A stretch of 22,661 nucleotides of DNA from Pseudomonadota bacterium (GCA_023417665.1 JAEZFA010000303.1:1-22661); one strand, 5' to 3'. Shown: positions 6,693-16,454, numbered from the stretch's first letter. Numbers and translations are program-made. Notes: generated from the letters alone by a model not told the origin.

Positions 6693-7072
6693 TGTTGCGT
6701 CTCGTGCATTGTCTCATGGTGCTCGGCCTGATCGGCTGTGCGGGCTATGTCTATGACATCAAATATCGCGCGACCGGCGAGGCGCAGCAGGCGCAGAAGC
6801 TGCGCAACGAAATCCGCGCCGAGAAGGATCGCATTGCTTTGGCGCGCGCGAACTGGGCCAAGCTTTCCTCTCCCGACCGTATTCAGGAACTTGCCACGCG
6901 CCATCTGAAAATGGCTCCGATCAGTTCGCGGCGCTTCGGCAGCGTCGCCGCGATACCGGATCGCCCGAAGCCGGTCGATGCGATCGGCGACATCCTCGAA
7001 ACCCTTCCGCAAGTGAACCGTCCGGAAACGGCAGACCCGACGCCGACCGGTTCGGTGGAGCAGCAGCAATGA
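6692..7072 (+). CDS. ftsL: Cell division protein FtsL
   Basis: Small bitopic divisome protein that links FtsQ/FtsB to FtsW-FtsI. The 126-residue product has almost no cytoplasmic part. A hydrophobic segment runs from residue 4 to 20, followed by a charged heptad-like region (about 29-62) expected to form the periplasmic coiled coil. Then come LSSPDRIQELATRHLKMAPI, typical of alphaproteobacterial FtsL, and a Pro-rich tail. The ATG at 6692 overlaps the rsmH stop, and a TTG directly before it (6689) is less likely. The protein ends in an ATGA overlap with ftsI. The sequence LIGC at residues 13-16 resembles a lipobox. No ftsB is present here, as expected if it lies elsewhere in alphaproteobacteria. 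Confidence 0.88.
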   Translation: MLRLVHCLMVLGLIGCAGYVYDIKYRATGEAQQAQKLRNEIRAEKDRIALARANWAKLSSPDRIQELATRHLKMAPISSRRFGSVAAIPDRPKPVDAIGDILETLPQVNRPETADPTPTGSVEQQQ

Positions 7073-8775
7073 ATCGGTTTGACCGCCTTCGCGCGATGAT
7101 CGGCCATCTTTCGCTTCGCAAGCCCGGGGGCGGCGTGGCGCGGGCGCGGATCGGCTTGCTGTTGTGCGCCTTTGCCTGCGTCTATGTCGTGATCGCAGGC
7201 AGGCTCGTCTATCTCGGTTTTGCGACCGAGAGCGCGACGCAGAAAGCGCGGGCGGCGGAAGCCGTCACGCAGGCGCGCCCGGATGTTTATGATCGCAAGG
7301 GCAGGCTGATCGCCACCGACGTGCGGACGCCGTCGCTGTTTGCGGAACCGCAACGCATCATCGATGTCGACGAAGCGACAGATCTTCTGCTGAAGACGCT
7401 GCCCGACCTCGACCGTTCGGAATTGAGCGCGCGGCTTCGCTCCAAGCGCTACTTCGCCTGGCTGCGCCGCGAAATCACGCCGGAGCAGCAGCGCGCGATC
7501 TATCGCCTCGGTCTGCCGGGCATCGGCTTTCTGAAGGAATACAAGCGGGTTTATCCCAACGGGCCGATGGCAGCCCATGTGCTCGGTCAGGTCAACGTCG
7601 ATAACCAGGGCATTCTGGGCCTCGAGAAGTGGATCGACGACCGCGGCCTCGGCGCGCTGCAACGGGCCGGCTTTGCAACCAACCACAATCTCGCGCCGGT
7701 CGAGATCGCGCTCGATCTCGATGTGCAGCAGGCCGTGCGCGACGAGATGATCGCAGGCAAGGCCCGCTTCCGCGCGATTGCCGCGAACGCGCTCGTGGTC
7801 GACGTGCATTCCGGCGAGATCGTCTCGATGGTTTCGCTGCCCGACTTCGATCCGAACAAGCCGAGCTCCCCGAAAGATCCGGCGCGCTTCAACCGGCTGA
7901 TGACCGGCGTGTTCGAGATGGGCTCCACCTTCAAGGCGCTGACGACGGCGATGGCGCTCGACTCCGGGAAAATTACCCTGCAGTCGCGTTTCGACGCGAC
8001 GCATCCCTTGCGCTACGGCCGTCATACGATCCACGACTTCCATGCGCAGCGCCGCGTGCTCACGGTTCCGGAAATCTTCACTTATTCCTCCAACATCGGC
8101 TCGGCGCGCATGGCGCTGGCGATGGGCGTCGATGCGCATCAGGCGTTTCTCAAGAAGATGGGACTGCTCGACCGGCTTCGTACCGAACTGCCGGAAAGCG
8201 CGATGCCGCTGGTTCCCAATCCCTGGAAGGAAATCAACAGCGTGACGATTGCTTTCGGTCACGGGCTTTCGGTGACGCCGTTGCAGGCGGTGGCCGCGAC
8301 TGCCGCACTCGTGAACGGCGGGCATCTGATCCAGCCGACTTTTCTGCGGCGTACCGAACAGGAAGCCAAGGCCAACGCACCGCGCGTGATCAAGCAATCG
8401 ACCTCGGACATGATGCGCTACCTGATGCGCCTCAATGTCGAAGTCGGCAGCGCCAGGCGCGCGGAAGTGGAAGGCTATTTCGTCGGCGGCAAGACCGGTA
8501 CTTCGGAGAAAGTCGAGCGCGGCCGCTACGCCAAGAACAAGCTGCTCACCTCCTTCATGGGCGTGTTTCCTGCCGACAAGCCGCGCTATCTGGTCCTTGT
8601 GATGTTCGACGAACCCAAACGCGAGGAGGGGGCGTCGGCGGCCACTTCGGGTCTGAATGCCGCGCCGGTGGCAGGCAAGATCATCGCGCGGATTGCGCCG
8701 CTGCTCGGCATCGAGCCGCGCATCAACCTGCCGACTGCGCAAAGCATGCTTCAGTTGCGGAACGCCGCGAATTAG
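7069..8775 (+). CDS. ftsI: Septal peptidoglycan transpeptidase FtsI (PBP3)
   Basis: Class B penicillin-binding protein that cross-links septal peptidoglycan in the periplasm. It has 568 residues, normal for the family. A cytoplasmic N-terminus of about 27 residues precedes one membrane anchor (about 28-50). The pedestal domain begins near RPDVYDRKGRLIATD. The three transpeptidase motifs are all present: SxxK with the acyl-enzyme serine (Ser286-Thr-Phe-Lys289), SxN (Ser340-Ser-Asn342) and KTG (Lys475-Thr-Gly477, in GGKTGTSEK). The ATG overlaps the ftsL stop by four bases (ATGA). FtsW, its polymerase partner, is encoded five genes downstream. A 28-base gap, the largest up to ftsA, separates it from murE. 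Confidence 0.97.
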   Translation: MNRFDRLRAMIGHLSLRKPGGGVARARIGLLLCAFACVYVVIAGRLVYLGFATESATQKARAAEAVTQARPDVYDRKGRLIATDVRTPSLFAEPQRIIDVDEATDLLLKTLPDLDRSELSARLRSKRYFAWLRREITPEQQRAIYRLGLPGIGFLKEYKRVYPNGPMAAHVLGQVNVDNQGILGLEKWIDDRGLGALQRAGFATNHNLAPVEIALDLDVQQAVRDEMIAGKARFRAIAANALVVDVHSGEIVSMVSLPDFDPNKPSSPKDPARFNRLMTGVFEMGSTFKALTTAMALDSGKITLQSRFDATHPLRYGRHTIHDFHAQRRVLTVPEIFTYSSNIGSARMALAMGVDAHQAFLKKMGLLDRLRTELPESAMPLVPNPWKEINSVTIAFGHGLSVTPLQAVAATAALVNGGHLIQPTFLRRTEQEAKANAPRVIKQSTSDMMRYLMRLNVEVGSARRAEVEGYFVGGKTGTSEKVERGRYAKNKLLTSFMGVFPADKPRYLVLVMFDEPKREEGASAATSGLNAAPVAGKIIARIAPLLGIEPRINLPTAQSMLQLRNAAN

Positions 8776-8803
8776 TGCATCCGCGCCTTCTCCGGGATGG
8801 GTC

Positions 8804-10252
8804 ATGGCGCAGACTTTTGAACTTCGCGATCTGATCGGCGCGGCTGCGCCGGATGGCCTGCGTGTCTCGGGCATCACCGCCGACAGCCGCAACGCGGCGG
8901 AGAATTTCGCCTTCTTCGCGATTGCAGGCGCTAAAAGCGACGGCGCGAAATTCGCAAATGATGCGGTCGCGCGCGGTGCGAGCGTGGTGATCGGGGAAGG
9001 CGAGCGGCCGCCGGAACTGCTCGCGCGCATTCCCTTCGTTCAGGTGCGCGACATACGCCGCGCGCTTGCGCTTGCCGCGGCGAAAATATTTCCGCACCAG
9101 CCACAAACAATCGTCGCGGTCACCGGCACCAACGGAAAAACTTCGGTTGCCTCTTTCGTGCGGCAGATCTGGGCCGCTACCGGCAGGCAGGCGGCAAGCG
9201 TCGGCACGATCGGGCTCGTCACGCCAAACGGCGAAACGACCGGAAGCCTGACCACGCCGGGCCCGCTCTCGCTGCATGAACTGTTCGACCGGCTTGCGCG
9301 GGAAGGCGTCACGCACATGGCGATGGAGGCGTCCTCGCACGGGCTCGACCAGCGGCGGCTCGACGGCGTGCGGCTTGCGGCGGGTGCCTTTACCAATCTC
9401 ACGCGGGACCATCTCGATTATCACAAGACGCTCGACGAGTACCGGGCCGCGAAGTTGCGGCTGTTCGATACGCTGCTTCCCGCCGGCGCGGCTGCGGTCG
9501 TCGACGCCGACGAGGACAATGCGCCGCGTGTCGGGGAAATCGCAAAAGAGAAGGGGCTGCGTTTTTTCAGCGCCGGCAAGCGCGGCGAGAATCTCCGCTT
9601 GCTGGCAAGCCGCATCAACGGCTTTGCGCAGCATCTGGAAGTTCTCGCGGATGGCGTCACGCATTCCGTAAAGCTGCCACTGGTGGGAGCGTTTCAGGTA
9701 TCGAACGCGCTCGTTGCCGCCGGGCTTGCGATCGTCACCGGCACGGATACGGCGCAAGCACTCGCGGCGCTGGAAAATCTCAAGGGCGCGGCAGGGCGGC
9801 TTGAACTCGTCGGCGAAAAGAGCGGCGCGCCGATTTTTGTCGATTACGCCCATACGCCGGATGCGCTCGAAAATTCTCTCACTGCACTTCGTCCTTATGT
9901 GAAGGGTAGGCTTGCCGTCGTGTTTGGCGCGGGCGGCGATCGCGATGCCGGCAAGCGTCCGCTGATGGGGGCCGCGGCCGCGAAGCATGCGGATGTAATT
10001 TATGTCACCGACGACAATCCGCGCAGCGAGGCGCCTGCGGAAATCCGCCGCGCGATCCTGCGCGAAGCCGAAGGGGCAATCGAGATTGGCGATCGCACCG
10101 AAGCGATCCGCGAAGCAGTGCGTGCATTGAAGGCCGGCGACGTGCTGCTGGTCGCGGGCAAGGGTCACGAAACCGGCCAGATCCTGCGCGACCGCACCAT
10201 TCCCTATACGGATCACGATGCGGTCAAGGCCGCGCTGAAGGACAGCCGATGA
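8804..10252 (+). CDS. murE: UDP-MurNAc-L-Ala-D-Glu:meso-DAP ligase MurE
   Basis: Cytoplasmic ATP-dependent ligase adding the third residue of the stem peptide. The product has 482 residues. The N-terminal UDP-binding domain includes VSGITADSRNA. The ATP site GTNGKT is at 108-113 and the likely carbamylated lysine is Lys217 (EYRAAKLRLF). The C-terminal domain holds VDYAHTPDALEN and DNPR at 404-407. DNPR is the meso-diaminopimelate specificity motif, so the wall is predicted to be of the DAP type. The frame is open upstream into ftsI, but only the ATG at 8804 gives the family's N-terminus, and GGGATGGG stands just before it. An ATGA overlap joins it to murF. Confidence 0.97.
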   Translation: MAQTFELRDLIGAAAPDGLRVSGITADSRNAAENFAFFAIAGAKSDGAKFANDAVARGASVVIGEGERPPELLARIPFVQVRDIRRALALAAAKIFPHQPQTIVAVTGTNGKTSVASFVRQIWAATGRQAASVGTIGLVTPNGETTGSLTTPGPLSLHELFDRLAREGVTHMAMEASSHGLDQRRLDGVRLAAGAFTNLTRDHLDYHKTLDEYRAAKLRLFDTLLPAGAAAVVDADEDNAPRVGEIAKEKGLRFFSAGKRGENLRLLASRINGFAQHLEVLADGVTHSVKLPLVGAFQVSNALVAAGLAIVTGTDTAQALAALENLKGAAGRLELVGEKSGAPIFVDYAHTPDALENSLTALRPYVKGRLAVVFGAGGDRDAGKRPLMGAAAAKHADVIYVTDDNPRSEAPAEIRRAILREAEGAIEIGDRTEAIREAVRALKAGDVLLVAGKGHETGQILRDRTIPYTDHDAVKAALKDSR

Positions 10253-11685
10253 GCGGGGCAGGGCTCTGGACTGCGCAGGAGATGGTGAAGGCCGCGCGCG
10301 GCCACCTGCGAGGCAGCGGGCAGGAAAACGTCACCGGCATTTCCATCGATACGCGTACGTTGCTTCCGGGCGAAGCCTATTTCGCGATCAAGGGCGACCG
10401 TCTCGACGGCCATGCCTTCGTTGAGGCTGCACTCGGCAAGGGCGCGTCGCTCGCGGTCGTCGATGAGGCGTCCGCGGAAAAATTCCCGGACGATGCGGCG
10501 TTGCTGATCGTGCGCGATACCTTGCAGGCAATGCGCGATGTCGCGGCCGCCGCACGCGCGCGCTCTGATGCGAAGATCCTTGCCGTCACCGGCTCGGCCG
10601 GAAAAACCGGCACCAAGGAAGCGTTGCGGCTTGCGCTGTCGCCAAGCGGCGAGACGCATGCGTCCGGTGCTTCCTTCAACAATCACTGGGGTGTGCCGCT
10701 TTCGCTCTCGCGCCTATCGCAAAGCGCAAAGTTCGGTGTGTTCGAAATCGGCATGAACCACGCGGGCGAGATTACGCCGCTCGTGAAGCTCGTGCGCCCG
10801 CACGTCGCGATCATCACCACGATCGAGCCGGTGCATCTCGAATATTTCTCCGGCATCGAGGCGATTGCCGATGCCAAGGCGGAAATCTTCCTTGGGCTCG
10901 AACCGGGCGGCGCGGCGGTGCTCAATCGCGACAACAGCCAGTTCGCGCGGCTTGAGGCGGCGGCCAAGGCTGCGGGCGTCGCGCAAATCGTCGGGTTCGG
11001 TTCGCACGACAAAGCGCAGGCGCGGCTGCTCGAGGTCGGTCTGCAGGAAGACTCTTCGACCGTGCACGCTGAAATCTTCGGCGAGGCGCTGATGTTCAAG
11101 CTCGGCGCACCGGGGCGGCACCTTGCGATGAATGCGCTCGCGGTGCTGACGGCGGCAAAGCTCGCGGGCGCGGACCTTGCAAAAGCAGCGCTCGCGCTCG
11201 GCAATCTGGTGCCGCCCGCGGGGCGCGGGCTTCGCAGCCCGCTTCGTCTGCCGGGCGGCGACGGCCTGCTGATCGACGAGAGCTACAACGCCAATCCCGC
11301 TTCCATGCGTGCCGCCATCGACGTGCTTTCGCGCGCGCCGGTCGGGCCGCGCGGGCGACGCATCGCGGTGCTCGGCGACATGCTCGAACTCGGCAGTGAG
11401 GCGGCAGAGCGTCACCAGGAACTCGCGCAAAGTTTAGATGCCGGGAAGATCGATCTTGTTTATTGCTCCGGTCCGCTGATGCATTCCCTGTGGGAAGCGC
11501 TTCCCTCCGGGCGGCGGGGAGGCTATGCCGAGGATGCCGCAGCACTAGAACCGCAGGTTATCGCTGCCCTGCAGGGCGGCGATGCCGTAATGATCAAGGG
11601 CTCGAATGCCAGCGGCATGGGCAAAATCGTAAAGTCGCTGACGCAGAAATTCGGTGCAACCGCGCCGTCGCACTCATTGGCCTGA
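10249..11685 (+). CDS. murF: UDP-MurNAc-tripeptide:D-Ala-D-Ala ligase MurF
   Basis: Cytoplasmic ligase that joins the D-Ala-D-Ala made by Ddl to the UDP-MurNAc tripeptide. The product has 478 residues in the usual three-domain Mur layout. Near the N-terminus is [19 protein letters not shown]. The ATP-binding loop [11 protein letters not shown] contains Lys119 at 115-120. [21 protein letters not shown] and the C-terminal [12 protein letters not shown] follow. The loop reads GSAGKT, with Ala where many MurF proteins have Ser, Asn or Val, so this is not unusual. The gene overlaps murE by four bases. Its stop codon lies inside the strong ribosome binding site of mraY. Confidence 0.96.
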   Translation: MSGAGLWTAQEMVKAARGHLRGSGQENVTGISIDTRTLLPGEAYFAIKGDRLDGHAFVEAALGKGASLAVVDEASAEKFPDDAALLIVRDTLQAMRDVAAAARARSDAKILAVTGSAGKTGTKEALRLALSPSGETHASGASFNNHWGVPLSLSRLSQSAKFGVFEIGMNHAGEITPLVKLVRPHVAIITTIEPVHLEYFSGIEAIADAKAEIFLGLEPGGAAVLNRDNSQFARLEAAAKAAGVAQIVGFGSHDKAQARLLEVGLQEDSSTVHAEIFGEALMFKLGAPGRHLAMNALAVLTAAKLAGADLAKAALALGNLVPPAGRGLRSPLRLPGGDGLLIDESYNANPASMRAAIDVLSRAPVGPRGRRIAVLGDMLELGSEAAERHQELAQSLDAGKIDLVYCSGPLMHSLWEALPSGRRGGYAEDAAALEPQVIAALQGGDAVMIKGSNASGMGKIVKSLTQKFGATAPSHSLA

Positions 11686-11690
11686 GGAGG
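11684..11690 (+). promoter_or_regulatory. Ribosome binding site deciding the TTG start of mraY
   Basis: GAGGAGG at 11684-11690 is the best Shine-Dalgarno match in the window. It stands five bases before TTG at 11696 and overlaps the murF stop TGA (11683-11685). The position selects TTG over the in-frame ATG at 11654, which lies inside murF and has no such site. Confidence 0.8.
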
Positions 11691-11695
11691 CCCGC

Positions 11696-12781
11696 TTGTT
11701 CTACTGGCTTTCGCAATTCGCCGATGTCGTCCCCGGCTTCAATGTGTTTCGTTACATCACGTTCCGGACCGGCGGCGCGGTGCTGACGGCGCTATTGTTC
11801 GTCTTTCTGTTCGGGCCGAGCATCATCGCGCTCCTGCGCGTGAGGCAGGGCAAGGGCCAGCCGATCCGCGAAGACGGACCTGCCTCGCATCTCATCAGCA
11901 AGAAGGGCACGCCGACCATGGGCGGGCTCATGATCCTGTCGGGGCTGATCGTCTCGACGCTGCTCTGGGCGAACCTTGCCAATCCCTATGTGTGGGTTGT
12001 GCTCGGTGTCACCGTCTCGTTCGGCGCGATCGGTCTTTACGACGACTATCTGAAAGTCACGCGCCAGACTCATGCCGGCTTTTCCGCGCGCATGCGGCTC
12101 CTGATCGAAGTCGTGATCGCAGCGATTGCGCTCTATGCGATCACGCGGATTGCGACGCCTGCAACGGCCTATTCGCTGGCGGTGCCGTTCCTGAAAGACA
12201 TCTACATTTATCTCGGCTGGGGCATCGTGGCCTTCGGCGCCTTCGTGATCGTCGGCGCGGGCAATGCGGTGAATCTGACCGACGGGCTCGACGGCCTCGC
12301 CATCGTGCCGGTGATGATCGCTGCAGTCAGCTTCGCGCTGATCGCCTATCTCGTGGGTAACGCGGGCTTTGCCGGCTATCTCGGGATTCCTCATGTGCCG
12401 CGCTCCGGCGAGCTTGCGATCATCTGCGGCGCGGTCATCGGCGCGGGTCTTGGCTTCCTCTGGTTTAACGCGCCGCCCGCGCAGATCTTCATGGGCGATA
12501 CCGGCTCGCTTTCGCTCGGCGCGCTGCTTGCGACCGTCGCGGTCGCGACCAAGCACGAGATCGTGCTTGCGGTGGTCGGCGGGCTCTTCGTGCTCGAAGC
12601 CGTTTCCGTGATCGTGCAGGTGATCTCCTTCAAGCTCACGGGAAAGCGCATCTTCAAGATGGCGCCGATCCATCATCATTTCGAGCAGCTCGGCTGGACC
12701 GAGGCGCAGGTCGTGATCCGCTTCTGGGTGATCGCGGTCGTGCTGGCGCTAGTCGGCCTGTCGACGCTGAAGCTGCGCTGA
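11696..12781 (+). CDS. mraY: Phospho-N-acetylmuramoyl-pentapeptide transferase MraY
   Basis: Integral membrane enzyme that moves phospho-MurNAc-pentapeptide from UDP to undecaprenyl phosphate, forming lipid I. Starting at TTG 11696 gives 361 residues, beginning [10 protein letters not shown] as in related MraY proteins. The ATG at 11654 would add 14 polar residues. About ten hydrophobic segments are visible. Conserved catalytic elements are Asp116-Asp117 (GLYDDYLKV), NLTDGLDG (193-200), Asp268 ([11 protein letters not shown]) and the HHH motif at 326-328 ([11 protein letters not shown]). A rare TTG start with a very strong ribosome binding site is a plausible way to set the level of this membrane enzyme, though that is inference. 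Confidence 0.96.
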   Translation: MFYWLSQFADVVPGFNVFRYITFRTGGAVLTALLFVFLFGPSIIALLRVRQGKGQPIREDGPASHLISKKGTPTMGGLMILSGLIVSTLLWANLANPYVWVVLGVTVSFGAIGLYDDYLKVTRQTHAGFSARMRLLIEVVIAAIALYAITRIATPATAYSLAVPFLKDIYIYLGWGIVAFGAFVIVGAGNAVNLTDGLDGLAIVPVMIAAVSFALIAYLVGNAGFAGYLGIPHVPRSGELAIICGAVIGAGLGFLWFNAPPAQIFMGDTGSLSLGALLATVAVATKHEIVLAVVGGLFVLEAVSVIVQVISFKLTGKRIFKMAPIHHHFEQLGWTEAQVVIRFWVIAVVLALVGLSTLKLR

Positions 12782-12794
12782 GCGCCGTGCGGGC

Positions 12795-14177
12795 ATGACT
12801 CCCGTAACGACATTTCGCGGCAAAACCGTCGCGGTGTTCGGTCTCGGCGCGAGCGGCATCGCGACCGCGCAGGCTTTGCTTGCAGGCGGCGCGAAAGTGA
12901 TCGCCTGGGACGACACGCCGAGGAGCGTCGAGAAAGCGCGCACGGCCGGAATTGAAGTGCAGGACCTTCGCGAGATCGACTGGAGCGGCGTCGCCGCGCT
13001 CGTGCTTGCGCCGGGCGTGCCGCTAACGCATCCGGCGCCCCACTGGACCGTCGGGCTTGCCCGCAATGCCGCGGTCGAAGTAATCGGCGACATCGAGCTT
13101 TTCTGCCGCGAGCGCAGGGCGATCGCGCCGAACGCTCCTTTCGTTGCGATCACCGGCACCAACGGCAAGTCGACCACGACGGCGCTGATCGCGCACATCC
13201 TGCAAAGCGCGGGGCGCGAGGTCGCGCTCGGCGGCAATCTTGGCACGCCGATCCTTGCGCTGAACCCGCCATCCATGTCGCGGGTGCATGTGATCGAGTG
13301 CTCGTCGTTCCAGATCGATCTTGCGCCCTCGCTCAATCCGCTGGTCGGCGTGATGCTCAATCTCTCGCCCGATCACATCGACCGGCACGGCACGTTCGAG
13401 AATTACGCGGCGGTGAAAGCCCGGCTGATCGCAGGCGTGCAGGCAAGCGGCACTGCGGTGATCGGCGTCGATGACAACGCTTCGGCCGCGATCGCCGACC
13501 GTGCGGAACGCGCGGGCACGCGGGTGGTCCGGGTTTCCGTGCGCCGGCCGTTGTCGGACGGAATTTTTCTCGACGGCGAGCGCGTGACCTTCGCGCAGGC
13601 CGGCGCGAATGTTTTCTCCGCGCCGCTGACGGGCATCGGCAGCCTGCGCGGCACGCATAACGCCCAGAACGCCGCCTGCGCATTTGCGGCGGTCGATGCG
13701 CTTGGCATTCCCTATGAGCGGATCGCGGCGGCGCTGAAATCCTTTCCCGGCCTGGCGCACCGCATGGAGGAAGTTGCCCGCAAGGGGAACGTGCTGTTCA
13801 TCAACGACTCCAAGGCGACCAATGCCGATGCCGCGGCCCGCGCGCTCGCCAGCTTTACGGAGATTTTCTGGATCGCCGGCGGCAAGCCGAAAGAGGGCGG
13901 GTTGGCCGGGCTCGAGGGCTATTTCCCGCGGATCAGGAAGGCCTATCTGATCGGGGAGTCGGCCGAGGCGTTCTCCCGCCAGCTCGGCGCGGTTCCGCAT
14001 GTGATTTCCGGCACGTTGGACAAGGCGCTCACAGAGGCCGCGCGCGACGCGGAGGCCTCGAATTTACAGCATCCGGTGGTGCTGCTTTCGCCGGCCTGCG
14101 CCTCCTACGACCAGTTCCCGAACTTCGAGGTCCGGGGAGATACGTTCCGTTCACTGGTTCTGTCTATGGTCCGTTAA
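12795..14177 (+). CDS. murD: UDP-MurNAc-L-alanine:D-glutamate ligase MurD
   Basis: Cytoplasmic ligase adding D-Glu, the second residue of the stem peptide. The product has 460 residues. Its N-terminal Rossmann-like fold starts [19 protein letters not shown]. The ATP loop [11 protein letters not shown] places GTNGKST at 121-127. Further family motifs are [40 protein letters not shown] and [11 protein letters not shown]. The gene starts 13 bases after mraY with only a weak ribosome binding site (GCGGGC), and a 22-base gap leads to ftsW. Nothing unusual in composition or length. Confidence 0.97.
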   Translation: MTPVTTFRGKTVAVFGLGASGIATAQALLAGGAKVIAWDDTPRSVEKARTAGIEVQDLREIDWSGVAALVLAPGVPLTHPAPHWTVGLARNAAVEVIGDIELFCRERRAIAPNAPFVAITGTNGKSTTTALIAHILQSAGREVALGGNLGTPILALNPPSMSRVHVIECSSFQIDLAPSLNPLVGVMLNLSPDHIDRHGTFENYAAVKARLIAGVQASGTAVIGVDDNASAAIADRAERAGTRVVRVSVRRPLSDGIFLDGERVTFAQAGANVFSAPLTGIGSLRGTHNAQNAACAFAAVDALGIPYERIAAALKSFPGLAHRMEEVARKGNVLFINDSKATNADAAARALASFTEIFWIAGGKPKEGGLAGLEGYFPRIRKAYLIGESAEAFSRQLGAVPHVISGTLDKALTEAARDAEASNLQHPVVLLSPACASYDQFPNFEVRGDTFRSLVLSMVR

Positions 14178-14199
14178 GGACGTAGAGGACTGGAATTCC

Positions 14200-15345
14200 G
14201 TGGTTTCGCGCGCACAACGAACGCTGTTCGGCGAATGGTGGTGGACGGTCGATCGCCTTCTTCTCGGGGCGCTGTTTGCCATCGTGCTTTTCGGCATCAT
14301 TCTGCTGCTGGCGGCCTCGCCGCCGCTTGCGACCAGGCTCGGCGTCGATCCGTTCTTCTTCGTGCACCGTCAGGCGCTCTATCTGATGCCGGCGATCGTC
14401 GTGCTGATCGCGACTTCGATGCTGGACCCGCGGCAGATCCGGCGCGTGGCGCTTCTGGTTTTTGCCGTGAGCGTCGTGCTCGTTGCGCTCACACCGCTGG
14501 TCGGTGCGGAGATCAAGGGTGCGCGGCGCTGGCTTTCGATTTTCGGCTTCAGCCTGCAGCCGTCCGAGTTTCTCAAGCCCGCTTTCATCGTGCTGACGGC
14601 GTGGGTGTTTTCCGAAGCGAAGCGCAATCCGCAGATGCCTTCGACCACGATCGCGCTCGCATCGCTCGGCGCGGTGGTGTTTCTCCTCGTGCGCCAGCCC
14701 GATTTCGGGCAGACCGTGCTGATTGCGATGGTCTGGTGCGCGTTGTTCTTCGTCTCGGGCCTGCGCTGGATCTGGGTCGGCGGCATCGGTGGTGCGGCGC
14801 TGTCCGCGCTGGTCGTCGCCTATTACTCGATCCACCATGTGCGCTCGCGCATCGACCGCTTCATCAATCCGGAATCCGGCGACACCTTCCAGATTGATAC
14901 CGCGATCGAATCCTTCATGCGTGGCGGCTGGCTCGGCCGCGGGCCGGGCGAGGGCACGGTCAAGCGCATCCTGCCGGACGGTCATGCCGACTTCATCTTC
15001 GCGGTGGCGGCGGAAGAATTCGGCATCGTGCTCTGTTTGATTCTGGTTGCGCTGTTTTCCTTCGTGGTGTTGCGCTCGCTGTGGCACGCCTCGCGAGAGG
15101 AGGACCCCTTCGTGCGGCTCGCGATCTCGGGCATTGCGCTATTGTTCGGCTTGCAGTCCTCGATCGCGATGGCGGTGAACCTGCACCTCATTCCGTCGAA
15201 GGGCATGACGCTGCCGTTCGTTTCCTATGGCGGCTCTTCGCTGATTTCGCTGGCCTTCGGCATGGGAATGCTGATTGCGCTCACGCGCAAACATCCGCGG
15301 CTGCGTGACGTCGAAGACTACGAAGCGGAAGGCGCGCGCGCATGA
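14200..15345 (+). CDS. ftsW: Septal peptidoglycan glycosyltransferase FtsW
   Basis: SEDS-family membrane polymerase that makes septal glycan strands from lipid II together with FtsI. The product has 381 residues from a GTG start, with AGAGGA at 14184-14189. It begins VSRAQRTLFGEWWWTVDRLLL, typical of Rhizobiales FtsW. About ten membrane segments are visible. Family motifs include RRWLSIFGFSLQPSEFLKPA, QPDFGQT, LGRGPGEGTVKRILPDGHAD with FIFAVAAEEFG, and PFVSYGGSSLIS near the end. The Asp in the PDGHADFIF loop corresponds to the region holding the essential acidic residue of SEDS proteins. An ATGA overlap leads to murG. Confidence 0.96.
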   Translation: MVSRAQRTLFGEWWWTVDRLLLGALFAIVLFGIILLLAASPPLATRLGVDPFFFVHRQALYLMPAIVVLIATSMLDPRQIRRVALLVFAVSVVLVALTPLVGAEIKGARRWLSIFGFSLQPSEFLKPAFIVLTAWVFSEAKRNPQMPSTTIALASLGAVVFLLVRQPDFGQTVLIAMVWCALFFVSGLRWIWVGGIGGAALSALVVAYYSIHHVRSRIDRFINPESGDTFQIDTAIESFMRGGWLGRGPGEGTVKRILPDGHADFIFAVAAEEFGIVLCLILVALFSFVVLRSLWHASREEDPFVRLAISGIALLFGLQSSIAMAVNLHLIPSKGMTLPFVSYGGSSLISLAFGMGMLIALTRKHPRLRDVEDYEAEGARA

Positions 15346-16454
15346 GCGACGGCGCGAAAGCGCCGCTGATCTTGCTTGCGGCGGGCGGTACGGGCGGGCA
15401 TCTCTTTCCCGCCGAGGCGCTTGCCAATGTGCTTGTTGCTCGCGGCTTCCGCGTCGATCTGGTCACCGATCACCGTGTCTCCGCCTATCTCGGCCGCTTT
15501 CCGGCCGGTGAGGTGCATGTCGTGCCCGCGGATACGCTGCGCGGCAGCAATCCCTTGCGGCTCCTGCTCACGCTGTTGCGGCTGGGCATCGGCACGCTGC
15601 GTTCGCTGTTTCTGTTGCTGAAGCTGCGCCCCAAAGCGGTGGTCGGTTTCGGCGGCTATCCGACGCTGCCGCCGATGTTCGCGGCGAGGCTCCTGTTCAT
15701 TCCGACCGTGATCCATGACGCGAATGCCGTGATGGGGCGCGCGAACCGCCTGATCGCGAAATTCTCGAGCGCGATCGCGACCGGCTATCCGCGCGTCGTG
15801 GATTCTTCGCTCGAAACCAAGGCGACCCATACCGGCAATCCGATCCGGCCTGCCGTCGCGGCTGCTGCAGCGGCGGAGTATCCGCTGCTCGACGCGACGT
15901 CGCCGTTGCGTCTCGTCGTTTTCGGCGGCAGCCAGGGCGCGCGCGTGATGAGCGAGATCGTGCCTGTAGCGACCGCGAAGCTCGACGAAACGCTGCGGGC
16001 CCGGCTCGACGTCGTGCAACAGTGCCGCGAGGAAGATCTGGCCGAGGTGCAAGGTGCCTATCGACAGAGCGGCATCAAGGTGGAGCTTGCGCCGTTCTTC
16101 TCCGATCTGCCTGCGCGAATCGCCGCCGCGCATCTGGTCATCGGCCGCTCCGGTGCAGGCACGGTTTCGGAGCTTGCCGTCATCGGCCGTCCCTCGATTC
16201 TGGTGCCGCTGCCCGGCGCGATCGATCAGGACCAGCTTGCCAACGCTAGGTCGCTCGCCTCCGTCGGCGGCGCGCTGTTGATCCCGCAGCCCGAATTCAC
16301 GCCCGAGCGCCTTGCCTCCGAATTGACGCGATTGTTCTCCGATGCTGCGACGCTGCCGGCGATGGCGAAAGCCGCGAAGGCGGAAGGCCGGGTCGATGCC
16401 GCCGAGCGGCTTGCCGATCTGGTGCTCAAGGTGGCAGGAGTGACGCCACGATAA
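15342..16454 (+). CDS. murG: UDP-GlcNAc:lipid I N-acetylglucosaminyltransferase MurG
   Basis: Peripheral inner-membrane glycosyltransferase (GT28) that turns lipid I into lipid II. The product has 370 residues. The first glycine-rich loop GGTGGH is at 15-20, followed by VVGFGGYPTLP (100-110). GGSQGA (195-200) and GRSGAGTVSEL (268-278) form the UDP-GlcNAc side, with the PGAIDQDQLANA motif at 291-302. The acceptor-side motif usually written HEQN reads HDAN here (125-128, in IHDANAVMGRANR). I recall this variant in related Bradyrhizobium-type sequences, so loss of function is unlikely. ATGA overlap with ftsW. A 16-base gap leads to murC. Confidence 0.96.
   Translation: MSDGAKAPLILLAAGGTGGHLFPAEALANVLVARGFRVDLVTDHRVSAYLGRFPAGEVHVVPADTLRGSNPLRLLLTLLRLGIGTLRSLFLLLKLRPKAVVGFGGYPTLPPMFAARLLFIPTVIHDANAVMGRANRLIAKFSSAIATGYPRVVDSSLETKATHTGNPIRPAVAAAAAAEYPLLDATSPLRLVVFGGSQGARVMSEIVPVATAKLDETLRARLDVVQQCREEDLAEVQGAYRQSGIKVELAPFFSDLPARIAAAHLVIGRSGAGTVSELAVIGRPSILVPLPGAIDQDQLANARSLASVGGALLIPQPEFTPERLASELTRLFSDAATLPAMAKAAKAEGRVDAAERLADLVLKVAGVTPR

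Noticed and set aside
6883..9030. A 715-codon open frame on the minus strand across ftsL, ftsI and murE.
   Set aside because: It is exactly antisense to three well-supported essential genes, has a His/Arg-rich composition typical of shadow frames in GC-rich DNA, and no recognisable domain.
8723..10216. A 497-codon minus-strand frame opposite murE.
   Set aside because: Shadow of murE in a GC-rich genome. Arg-rich, low-sense composition and no ribosome binding site or family motif.
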